Below are positions 9,572 to 18,371 of a stretch of 32,411 bases of DNA, one piece after another (within the stretch, counting starts at the first letter, position 1; each line of letters starts with the position of its first letter). A program made the position numbers and the translations under genes. The stretch comes from Acholeplasmatales bacterium. Lineage in GTDB: Bacteria; Bacillota_I; Bacilli_A; Acholeplasmatales; Acholeplasmataceae. The notes beneath the pieces were generated by a model, which searched no databases, was not told the DNA's origin, and saw only the letters and a list, made by a program, of their open reading frames with translations. The stretch spans positions 1 to 32,411 of the forward strand of contig JAITXV010000039.1 of the NCBI GenBank assembly GCA_031284605.1, in the 5' to 3' direction.

Positions 9572-10842
9572 ACTAGGCACTCAAAACTTTTAGTATTAGG
9601 AAATAGTTTAATAGGAGTAACTTCTTTAATATCATATATACTTACTAACTTCATTAAATTAAGAGATAATGAGACTATATTACAAGATAAATAAATAATA
9701 TTATTATACTTTTTAGATAATATTATTTCTATTACGCTATTAGATAACCCATCTCGCGCAGGATCAACTATTAGATAATCAGCATCTAAATTTTGAAGCT
9801 TATCTTTTACATCTGAAGCTATTATTTCCATATTTCCATATAGTTTAGGATTGTTTTGGTATGTTTTTATAGTTGAAGCTATGCTTTCCTTATTTTCATC
9901 TATTAAATATAAAGAGGATGCTTTAGAAGCAATATAAAAACCTATACTTCCGCTTCCGCAGTATGCATCTATTACTGTGCTTCCTTCTTTTATATAAGAT
10001 TTAATCTTATCATATACTTTAGGTATTAAATAAAAATTTACTTGAAAGAAAGATCGATCATTTATATAAATAATATGGTCGTTTAAGTTCATCTCTAAAG
10101 TATTTTCACCATATAATATTATAGATGTATCACCCAATATGTACTTAGAGTTTTTACTTATATTAAGGGTAATACCCTTAATATAAGGGTTTTTCTTAAG
10201 CAAAGATACTATTTCTTTAACACCTTTAAAATGTTCAAATTTTGATACAAGTGTAACAAGTATTTCATTTTTAGTGTTTGTTCTAAATACTATATTTTTT
10301 AAACTTTTATAATCTATATGGATGTTAGAATTATTAAGCAAAACTAATAATTCATTTATATTAGCGGGAGCTAAACAAAAATCATTTACTTTATATAATT
10401 TTTTAGAATTCCTTAAATATAAACCTAATTTTAAAGTGTCAGATTCTAAAACTTCAAAAACTACTTTGTTTCGGTAATTTAGAGTGTGATTATCACATAA
10501 GGATTCATTAACAGTTATATCTTGTTTTAACATTTTAGATAATTGATCTTTAATGATGCTAGCACATAGTAGGCTTTGATATTCATCACTAACATAATCA
10601 AAATCTATACTACCTAAAAAATTAGGTGTATCTTTTGTTCTAAATGGATTTTTAGTTATAAATTCTTCAATAACTAAAAATATTAATTTATCTTTTATTT
10701 TTCTTATCTTACAAATAACTTTTTCATTAGGTAAACAATCATCTATAAAATAAAAATAGTTGTCATCTTTATAAAATCCTTTACCTTCGTAATCTAGATT
10801 AGTACATTCTAATGTGATCAAATCACCTATTTTATAATCCAT
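9553..10842 (-). CDS. 23S rRNA/tRNA (uracil-5-)-methyltransferase, TrmA/RlmD (RumA) family
   Basis: N-terminal TRAM-like region, VIDAYCGSGSIGFYIA, LIVDPARDGLSNSVIEIILSKKYNNIIYLSCN. Confidence 0.93.
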   Translation of the reverse strand: MDYKIGDLITLECTNLDYEGKGFYKDDNYFYFIDDCLPNEKVICKIRKIKDKLIFLVIEEFITKNPFRTKDTPNFLGSIDFDYVSDEYQSLLCASIIKDQLSKMLKQDITVNESLCDNHTLNYRNKVVFEVLESDTLKLGLYLRNSKKLYKVNDFCLAPANINELLVLLNNSNIHIDYKSLKNIVFRTNTKNEILVTLVSKFEHFKGVKEIVSLLKKNPYIKGITLNISKNSKYILGDTSIILYGENTLEMNLNDHIIYINDRSFFQVNFYLIPKVYDKIKSYIKEGSTVIDAYCGSGSIGFYIASKASSLYLIDENKESIASTIKTYQNNPKLYGNMEIIASDVKDKLQNLDADYLIVDPARDGLSNSVIEIILSKKYNNIIYLSCNIVSLSLNLMKLVSIYDIKEVTPIKLFPNTKSFECLVLLKLK

Positions 10843-10843
10843 A

Positions 10844-12328
10844 TTATTTATACTTCTCTATTAGATAATTAATATAGTAATTAGGATTAAACTCTTCATT
10901 ACAAGCATCTTTAATTATATCTAGTGGCTTTTTAAAAGCACCATATTGATGAATATTTGTTTTTAGCCATTCTCTTATAGATTTAAAATCATTATTTTTA
11001 ATACATAAACTTACGTTTATGTCTTTATCCATAGAATTGTAAAATTGAGCGCTATATGCACTTCCTAAAGCGTAAGTTGGAAAATATCCAAAACTCCCAC
11101 CACTCCAATGTATATCTTGAAGCACTCCTAAACTGTCATTAGATGGCTTTATTCCTAAATATTGTTTATATAGTTTATTCCAAGTTTTAGGAAGATCCTT
11201 AACTTTTAATTTCCCATTCATTAGTTGTTTTTCTATTTCATATCTTACCATTATGTGTAATGAATAAGTTAGTTCATCTGCTTCAATTCTTATAAGTGAA
11301 CGTGAAGGAATATTAATAAAATTATAAAAATCATTTAAAGATACTTTACTTAGTTGTTTTGGAAATAAATCTTGTAAAGCTTTGTAATTAGTTTCCCAAA
11401 ATGGAAAACTTCTTCCAATCATATTTTCAAATAGCCTTGATTGAGATTCATGCAAGCCCATATTTGTAACATTGTGCAAAGATGTTCCATCAAAAGAGGG
11501 ATTTATTTGTTGATCAAATATAGCGTGCCCCATTTCGTGCATACTAGAAAATATGTTTGAATCTACTCTGTTTGGTAAAAATCTAGTAGTTACTCTTGTA
11601 TCTACACTAGCAATACCACTTGTAAAAGGATGTACACTTTCTTTTATTACTCCGCAGTTTAAGTCATAGCCTATTACTGAAGCTAAGTAATAGGAAAAGT
11701 CTTTTTGTAATGTAAAGGGATATGATGAAGATGTTATCTTTTTATTATAAGGATACTTTTTAGAGGTTTTTTCTAACACGAAAGGAACTAATTTTTCTTT
11801 TAATAAATTAAAAAAGTTATCATAAGATTCTTCATTCATTCCTTCTTCATATTTGTTTAAAAGTATATCATAACCTTTTAATGATGGAGTTTCTAAATAT
11901 TTTAGAAACTTGATGTTATAAGCAACTATTTGTTCAAGAGTTGGTCTAAATAACTCAAAGTTGTTGGTGCTTTTAGCCTCAGCCCAAATAGATGAAGCTT
12001 TAGATGTTAGTATTCTATAGTCTAAATATTCATTTTTAGGAATAAGAAGAGTTTCTTGTAATTCTTTATATTCTTGTTCTATTTCTTTTTTTAGATATGG
12101 TTCTAAAGCATCTTTGTTATTATAAAGTTCTACTATTAAGTCTTGTCTTTCTTTAGAATTTGAAATCTCATAAGAAGCATTAAGTAAGACTGCTAAGTTT
12201 TTAGATTGAAAATCTAATCCATTTTTTGGTGTTTCAGTTTCGTTATCCCAAAACATTAAAAAAAGAGCATAGTTATACGCTGCTATTTTTTCTCTTAGTT
12301 CTTTATATTTATTAATTAATTGTTCCAT
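10844..12328 (-). CDS. M32 family metallocarboxypeptidase (carboxypeptidase Taq)
   Basis: HEMGHAIFDQ zinc motif, ESQSRLFENMIGRS, family-typical layout; 494 aa. Confidence 0.95.
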   Translation of the reverse strand: MEQLINKYKELREKIAAYNYALFLMFWDNETETPKNGLDFQSKNLAVLLNASYEISNSKERQDLIVELYNNKDALEPYLKKEIEQEYKELQETLLIPKNEYLDYRILTSKASSIWAEAKSTNNFELFRPTLEQIVAYNIKFLKYLETPSLKGYDILLNKYEEGMNEESYDNFFNLLKEKLVPFVLEKTSKKYPYNKKITSSSYPFTLQKDFSYYLASVIGYDLNCGVIKESVHPFTSGIASVDTRVTTRFLPNRVDSNIFSSMHEMGHAIFDQQINPSFDGTSLHNVTNMGLHESQSRLFENMIGRSFPFWETNYKALQDLFPKQLSKVSLNDFYNFINIPSRSLIRIEADELTYSLHIMVRYEIEKQLMNGKLKVKDLPKTWNKLYKQYLGIKPSNDSLGVLQDIHWSGGSFGYFPTYALGSAYSAQFYNSMDKDINVSLCIKNNDFKSIREWLKTNIHQYGAFKKPLDIIKDACNEEFNPNYYINYLIEKYK

Positions 12329-12364
12329 TTATATCTCCTTTATTATATACAAGTTTAGTATTTT

Positions 12365-12405
12365 AAGTGATATACTAAATATTCTACTTATTTAGTATAT
12401 CACTT
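12365..12405. other. Perfect 16-bp inverted repeat upstream of the M32 gene
   Basis: aagtgatatactaaat-attctactt-atttagtatatcactt; followed by T-run on + strand. Confidence 0.7.
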
Positions 12406-12763
12406 TTTTACTATATCTATTATTCTTTGTAAGTTTTCGTAGTAATAAATACCAATTATCATATTAATATATAAAATGGTAGGTTAAATATAAAATTTTA
12501 AACAATTAAAAATATAATTTAATTTATGATTGTGATGAAATATTACTTAAAGTAATGATAGGTAGTTCATTGTTTTTTAGAATCTATTTTGCTTGGAAAG
12601 TTTTGTTTATACTTATTAGTTGTTCTTGAACCTGAGTTAGAGTGTTTGGCTTTCATATCAGTACAAGAGTATAGAAAATAATTGTATTACTTAATTATCA
12701 TAATAAAATTAAAATAACTGAATATTGGGTGAAACATTATAATTGATATAAACAGGTTTATTT

Positions 12764-13291
12764 TTAAAGTATTATAAAGGTTTCTCCTTCAGCTTTGATA
12801 AAAGAATCTCCATATTCATGAGTCACTACATCAATAGCTTTAATTGTTATAGTATCATATTTTTGTTTTAGAAAGTCTTTTGAAACTTTTATACCAAATT
12901 CTTCAAAATGTAAATATTCTGTTGTTTTATAATCAGATAAAAATAAAAATAATAATTCTAGCTTTTCATTAACTATGGTAAGAGATATAGGTTTATAGGT
13001 ATTACTGCGGGGTATCATTATTTCAACATAAAGAAGAAAACTATCTTCAAAAAAAATAGATGGATCTTGGTGGTTTGGAAGTACAAATATTTCATCGTTT
13101 ATATCTTCTTCTTTCATAAATAAATAAGCATCACCTTTCATATTGTTTTCTCTAAACTTTATAAATTCGGTTATTTTAAAAGTTTCTATTATGTCTTTTA
13201 TGTCATTTGGTTCTGCTGTTTCTTTAACGCATGAAACAAATGGTAATATAAATGTGAATAGTAATACTATAAATAATAATTTTTTAAACAT
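12764..13291 (-). CDS. Lipoprotein, array copy 1
   Basis: MFKKLLFIVLLFTFILPFVSC lipobox; obvious paralog of next two ORFs. Confidence 0.85.
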   Translation of the reverse strand: MFKKLLFIVLLFTFILPFVSCVKETAEPNDIKDIIETFKITEFIKFRENNMKGDAYLFMKEEDINDEIFVLPNHQDPSIFFEDSFLLYVEIMIPRSNTYKPISLTIVNEKLELLFLFLSDYKTTEYLHFEEFGIKVSKDFLKQKYDTITIKAIDVVTHEYGDSFIKAEGETFIIL

Positions 13292-13491
13292 TGTTTTTCT
13301 CCTTTTTAGAATTTATTTTGTTTAGAAAATGTTGTTTATACTTTTTAGTTGTTCTTATATTGGAGTTAGAGTGTTTGACTTTCATATCAGTACAAGAGTT
13401 ATGAAGCAACTGTGTTACTTAATTATTTTAATAAAATGAAAATAACTGAATATTGGGTGAAACATTATAATTAATATAAGCAGATTTGTTT

Positions 13492-14010
13492 TTAAAGTAT
13501 TGCATATTCTTTTCCAGCTGCTGGAATAAATGAATCTCCATATTCATTAGTCACTACATCGATAGCTTTAATTGTTATAGTATCATATTTTTGTTTTAGA
13601 AAGTCTTGTGAAACTTTTATACCAAATTCTTCAACGTGTAAATCTTCAGTAAAACTATAATCTGATAAAAATAAAAATGATAATTCAAGCTTTCCATTAA
13701 CTATCGTAAGAGATATAGGTTTATAGATATTACTGCGTGGTATCATTATTTTAACATAAAGAAGGACACTATCTTCAAAAAAAATAGATGGATCTTGGTC
13801 ATTTGGAAGTACAAACATTTCATCCTTTATATCTTCTGCTTCCATAAATAAAAAAGCTTCACCTTTCATTTTGTAGTCTCTAATCTTTATAAATTCAGTT
13901 ATTTTAAAAGTTTCTATTATGTCTTTTGGTTCTTCTGTTTCTTTGGAACATGAAACAAAAGGTAATATGAGTGTGAATAATAATATTGTAAATAATAATT
14001 TTTTAAACAT
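13492..14010 (-). CDS. Lipoprotein, array copy 2
   Basis: MFKKLLFTILLFTLILPFVSC lipobox; paralog. Confidence 0.85.
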   Translation of the reverse strand: MFKKLLFTILLFTLILPFVSCSKETEEPKDIIETFKITEFIKIRDYKMKGEAFLFMEAEDIKDEMFVLPNDQDPSIFFEDSVLLYVKIMIPRSNIYKPISLTIVNGKLELSFLFLSDYSFTEDLHVEEFGIKVSQDFLKQKYDTITIKAIDVVTNEYGDSFIPAAGKEYAIL

Positions 14011-14205
14011 TGTTTTTCTCCTTTTTTTGTTAGATTTGGATAATATTGTTTATGCTTTTTAGTGTTCTTGCAGTGGAGTTAGAGGTTTGGCTTTCATATC
14101 AGTACAAGAGTTATGAAGCAACTGTGCTACTTAATTATTGCAATAAAATGAAAATAACGGAAGATATATGGTGCAACATTATAATTGATATAAACAGGTT
14201 TATTT

Positions 14206-14724
14206 TTAAAGTATTGTGTATTCTTTTCCAGCAGCTGGGATAAATGAATCTCCATATTCAAGAGTTGATTCATTGATAACTTTAATTGTTATAGTATTAT
14301 ATTTTTGTTTTATACAATCTTTTGAGACTATTATACCGAATTCTTCACCGTGTAAATCTAGAGTATCCTCATTATCTGATGAAAATGAAAATAATAATTC
14401 AAGCCTTCCATTAACTAACAATGTAAGTAAAGGTTTATAAATATTACCACGTTCGACAGTTATTCCAACATAAAGAAGGACACCATATTCAAAAATTCTA
14501 GAAGGATCATGAACATTTGGAAGTACAAATATTTCATCGTTTATATCTTCTGCTTTCATAAATAAATAGGCTTTACCTTCCATTTTATTGTCGTTGATTT
14601 TTATAAATCCACTTGTTGTAAAGGTTTCTATTATATCTTTTGGTTGTTCTTGTTCTTTAACGCATGAAACAAATGGTAATATGAGTGTAAGTAATAATAT
14701 TGTAAATAATAATTTTTTAAACAT
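14206..14724 (-). CDS. Lipoprotein, array copy 3
   Basis: MFKKLLFTILLLTLILPFVSC lipobox; paralog. Confidence 0.85.
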   Translation of the reverse strand: MFKKLLFTILLLTLILPFVSCVKEQEQPKDIIETFTTSGFIKINDNKMEGKAYLFMKAEDINDEIFVLPNVHDPSRIFEYGVLLYVGITVERGNIYKPLLTLLVNGRLELLFSFSSDNEDTLDLHGEEFGIIVSKDCIKQKYNTITIKVINESTLEYGDSFIPAAGKEYTIL

Positions 14725-15196
14725 TGTTTTATTCTCCTTTTTATAAGCATTCCCATATATGCTTGTTTTTTAGTTTTTTCAAAATTGAGATATATTATAT
14801 AAGTTTTACTTTAAGAAGTTTATTAGTGCTTGATAAAGCGTGATATTAAGTTATTAAGGTAGTGTATGAATATACTAAAATTAATGGATTAATATTCAAA
14901 AGATATATTATATGTCATTAATATTATAGCACCTTTTATTTAATATGTTGTAATAACTATAATATTGTAGAATTTGAGTAACTTTTACTAGAAAAAACTA
15001 ATTTAATGAAATGTTATCATAAAAAGCATTCAAATATTAGTAGTTAGTAGTTAAAAATATTTTTCATTCCGTGAATATAACAATAAGTATTATAATTATA
15101 TTTTAACTATAATAACGAATATCCCTATAATTGTGGATATCGCTAAAATTTATAGCGTGCTATACAACTATAAGTGGTGATATGGGTATATTATAT

Positions 15197-15592
15197 GCTA
15201 TTCCCAAAACTACTATATAAACAAATCTATATATGCAAGAGTTGTTGCGTTGATAACTTTAATTGTTATAGTATTATATTTGTTTAATTTTATAAAATCT
15301 TTTTAAACAATATACCAATTTCATCAGCGTATAAATCTAGAGTAAACAATCTATCTAATAATAATGAAAATAATAATTCAAGTTACTAATCAACTATAAA
15401 AATATATAATTGTTTATAGATGTCACTAAAGTTTACAATTATTCAGGCATAAAGAAAAAATGCTATCTTCAAAAAAAGATAGCAGAATTATTGCTACTTG
15501 TATTATATATTATAAACATGTCGTCTTTTGTTTCACCCTCTTTAACAAACGAAACAACTTATAAAAAGGATATAAATAATAATTTCTTTTGA
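15197..15592 (-). pseudogene. Decayed fourth copy of the lipoprotein gene
   Basis: Nucleotide similarity along its length to copy 3, e.g. gttgataactttaattgttatagtattatattt, gtataaatctagagtaaacaatctatctaataataatgaaaataataattcaag, tctttaacaaacgaaacaactt; no intact reading frame. Confidence 0.8.
15455..15484 (-). terminator. Intrinsic terminator downstream of the mgtE pair, located inside the lipoprotein pseudogene
   Basis: Minus strand reads TGCTATCTT-TTTTTG-AAGATAGCA-TTTTTTC; 9-bp stem, 6-nt loop, T-run. Confidence 0.7.
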
Positions 15593-15604
15593 ATTTAATT
15601 ATTT

Positions 15605-16945
15605 TTAGATTAATATTATAGTAGCGAATCCAAAATATAACAAAATAGCTACTAAATCAATAATTGTAGAGATAATTGGTCCTGAAGCACTAGCTGGATC
15701 TATTTTAAGTTTACTAAAAATAATAGGAACTAAAACAGAAATAACCCCTGAAACAAATAAACTTACTAATAGAGCTAAACTAACTGTTAAGCCCACTAAA
15801 GGTGCATCTGGACCAGGTATTTGTCTTATTCCTACAAACGCAAACACTATAAAAAACGCTAACAAACCTAAAATAACTGCGTTTATTAAACATATAAGAA
15901 TTTCTTTTCTTATATGTTTTCTTATTTCTTTCTTTTCTTTCAATTCATCAAAAGATAAACCTAAAATAGTTACTACCATAGTCTGTGTTCCTAAGTTTCC
16001 ACTCATTCCTAAAATAGTTGGTTGGAAGAAAGCTAATGCTAACACTGCTTCAATAGTATTTTCAAATTGTGCAATTACTATTGCTAAAACAATGTTTAAA
16101 CTTACACTTACAAGTAACCATGGTAATCTTGAAAACATTCTTTTAAATACATTGTTTTCGGTACTAATATCATTAACACCCGCAAATGTATGGTAAGTCT
16201 CATCGTAGTTTTCTTTGATTTCACTAATAATATCATCTGCAGTTATTATTCCTAGTAAAACATTTGAATTGTCTATAACTGGAATAACGTTCAAATCATA
16301 ATCTCTTACTTTAGAAATTACATTATCTATTGAATCATTTTCATATACATAATTAAATTCAGTTTTCATTATATCAAATACAAAACTTCCTATTGGAGCA
16401 GAAATTAAGTCTTTAATGCTTACTATACCTACTAACTTATTATCTAAATGACTACGTACAAATACAGTATCTAAATAATCATTTTCTTTTAATTTATCAA
16501 TTATTATTTTTATTGCTTCGCTAGAAGTCAGGTTATTAGTAGTAGATACATATTCATATCCCATCATAGCTTTAGCGGTATCTTCTTTATACTTTAATAA
16601 ATTTCTTATTTTTTCTCTTTTATCTTTAGCTAAATATCCTAAAAATTCTTCTACTTTTGAATTATCTCCTAGTTCTTCAAGGATATTAGCTAAATCATCA
16701 GTTTCATAAGCATTAAATATTTGTTTTTTAGCTTGTGGTGATAAAGCTTCTAAAATAATAGATGCGCTTGATGCTTCTAAATTAGATAATACAGCACATG
16801 CTTTAGATGGAGTTATGAGATAAAAAATTTTTATTTGTTTTTCTAATGGAAACTCTAATATTATTTTAGAAATATCATAAGCTTCTAAAAGCGCTATTTT
16901 GTTAATATTAAGTATATCTGAAAGTTTTAATTCCTTTTTCTTCAT
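15605..16945 (-). CDS. mgtE: Magnesium transporter MgtE family, second gene of pair
   Basis: MgtE N domain, two CBS domains, TM segment SGNLGTQTMVV and LKIDPASASGPIISTIIDL. Confidence 0.93.
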   Translation of the reverse strand: MKKKELKLSDILNINKIALLEAYDISKIILEFPLEKQIKIFYLITPSKACAVLSNLEASSASIILEALSPQAKKQIFNAYETDDLANILEELGDNSKVEEFLGYLAKDKREKIRNLLKYKEDTAKAMMGYEYVSTTNNLTSSEAIKIIIDKLKENDYLDTVFVRSHLDNKLVGIVSIKDLISAPIGSFVFDIMKTEFNYVYENDSIDNVISKVRDYDLNVIPVIDNSNVLLGIITADDIISEIKENYDETYHTFAGVNDISTENNVFKRMFSRLPWLLVSVSLNIVLAIVIAQFENTIEAVLALAFFQPTILGMSGNLGTQTMVVTILGLSFDELKEKKEIRKHIRKEILICLINAVILGLLAFFIVFAFVGIRQIPGPDAPLVGLTVSLALLVSLFVSGVISVLVPIIFSKLKIDPASASGPIISTIIDLVAILLYFGFATIILI

Positions 16946-18276
16946 TAGAATATACCTCCTATTATTAATCCCGCTAATCCTAAATAAATAAATAAACTGG
17001 TTATATCAATTAATGTAGTTATAAAAGGACCACTAGCTATAGATGGATCTAACCTAAATAATTTAATTATTAAAGGCATTATTATCGCGAATACTGGTGC
17101 AGTCATAACTGTAGCCCATAATGATAATCCTACTATTGAAGCTATTTTTAGAGGTTCTGATAAACCTTTATTATCTATTAAACAAAATATATATGCAGCA
17201 CCAAAAGCTACAACACCTACTATAAAACCATTTCCTACACCTACTAATATTTCTTTAATAGCATCTTTTTTAATAGTTTTATTTTTATCTACTAATAATT
17301 TTAGAAATATGGCTAAAGTTTGAGTTCCTACATCACCACTAGCGTCTAAGATAAGTGGTTGAAATATTATTAATAAAGGAATAGTTTTTAATACATCATC
17401 ATATCTTCCAGTTACTAAAGCTATAATTATACCCATTAATAAAAAAGCTACTAACCAAGGTAATCTCTTTAAAGATGTTTTAAAAATACTTTTATCAGTA
17501 AAATCTTTAGGTAAGGCAGCTAAATTAGAGATATCTTCTTTAGATTCTAAAATAGCTATATCAATAGCATCATCTAAAGTTAATACACCAACTAACTTAT
17601 TATCTTTATTTACAACAGGTATCAAAAACATACTATAGTTTTTTAAAGAGTTCATACTGTCTTCAGTATCTTGAGTATCTAATACACTTGTAGTGTTTTC
17701 GATTAGTTCATTAACTAATTTAGGGCTTCTTGCTTTTAATAAACTATTTAAAGAAATAGTACCTACAAACTCTTCTTGTGAATTAATAATCATTATAGTG
17801 CTAATAGTTTCTTTTTCTTTTGCTTCTTGGATTATAATTTTTGTAGCTTCTTTAACATCTATGTTTTCTAACAAACTAACATAGTTAGTAGTCATATGAG
17901 CACCGGTTTGATTATCATCATATGCTAATAATTCTAATATATCTTGTTTATCTTCATTTTCTATTAGATGAGATAATAGTTCTCTTTTATCTTCTTCTTC
18001 AAGTTCATTTATAATATCTGCAGCATCATCTGGTTCTAGTTCATTGATAATTGATACTTGTTCTTCGCTAGTTAATTCTTCAAAAAGTGTGGCGGTCAAT
18101 TCAGGTTCGTAACTTAGGATTTCTGCTAATTTTTGGCTATCTAAAAGCTTGATAATATAGTCTTTATCTTCATCGCTAAGTAAAAAGAATTCTTTAGATA
18201 TGTCAAAAGAGTGAGTATTGTTAATATATTCTAATATAGTATTATTATCTTTAGTAAGTAACAAATCTTTTAACAT
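16945..18276 (-). CDS. mgtE: Magnesium transporter MgtE family, first gene of pair
   Basis: EPDDAADIINELEEEDKRELL, CBS domains, SGDVGTQTLAIFLK, FRLDPSIASGPFITTLIDI; stop overlaps next start (TAATG at 16947-16943). Confidence 0.93.
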   Translation of the reverse strand: MLKDLLLTKDNNTILEYINNTHSFDISKEFFLLSDEDKDYIIKLLDSQKLAEILSYEPELTATLFEELTSEEQVSIINELEPDDAADIINELEEEDKRELLSHLIENEDKQDILELLAYDDNQTGAHMTTNYVSLLENIDVKEATKIIIQEAKEKETISTIMIINSQEEFVGTISLNSLLKARSPKLVNELIENTTSVLDTQDTEDSMNSLKNYSMFLIPVVNKDNKLVGVLTLDDAIDIAILESKEDISNLAALPKDFTDKSIFKTSLKRLPWLVAFLLMGIIIALVTGRYDDVLKTIPLLIIFQPLILDASGDVGTQTLAIFLKLLVDKNKTIKKDAIKEILVGVGNGFIVGVVAFGAAYIFCLIDNKGLSEPLKIASIVGLSLWATVMTAPVFAIIMPLIIKLFRLDPSIASGPFITTLIDITSLFIYLGLAGLIIGGIF

Positions 18277-18371
18277 AAAATAGCCTCCTTTTATATTTTA
18301 ACATTTATTTTAATTTTTTAGTTAACAAAGGAGAAAAAATAATTTTTAATAGAAAAAATTATAATTTATAG

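Larger units (their letters stand above)
12575..14740. repeat. Tandem ~0.72-kb repeat array, three units, each one lipoprotein gene plus conserved upstream intergenic DNA
   Basis: Gene ends at 12764, 13492, 14206 (spacing 728 and 714 bp); shared intergenic block gagttagagtgtttgactttcatatcagtacaagag at 12634, 13363 and 14076. Confidence 0.85.

Noticed and set aside
14046-14440. + strand ORFs 14046..14243 and 14216..14440
   Set aside because: Antisense or intergenic to the lipoprotein array; read-through of repeat DNA, no protein features.
15410-15592. 60-aa + strand ORF
   Set aside because: Lies antisense on the decayed lipoprotein copy; explained by that homology.
18277-18371. Mg-sensing M-box riboswitch before the mgtE pair
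   Set aside because: Only 95 bp between addA and mgtE, almost purely A/T, too short for an M-box.
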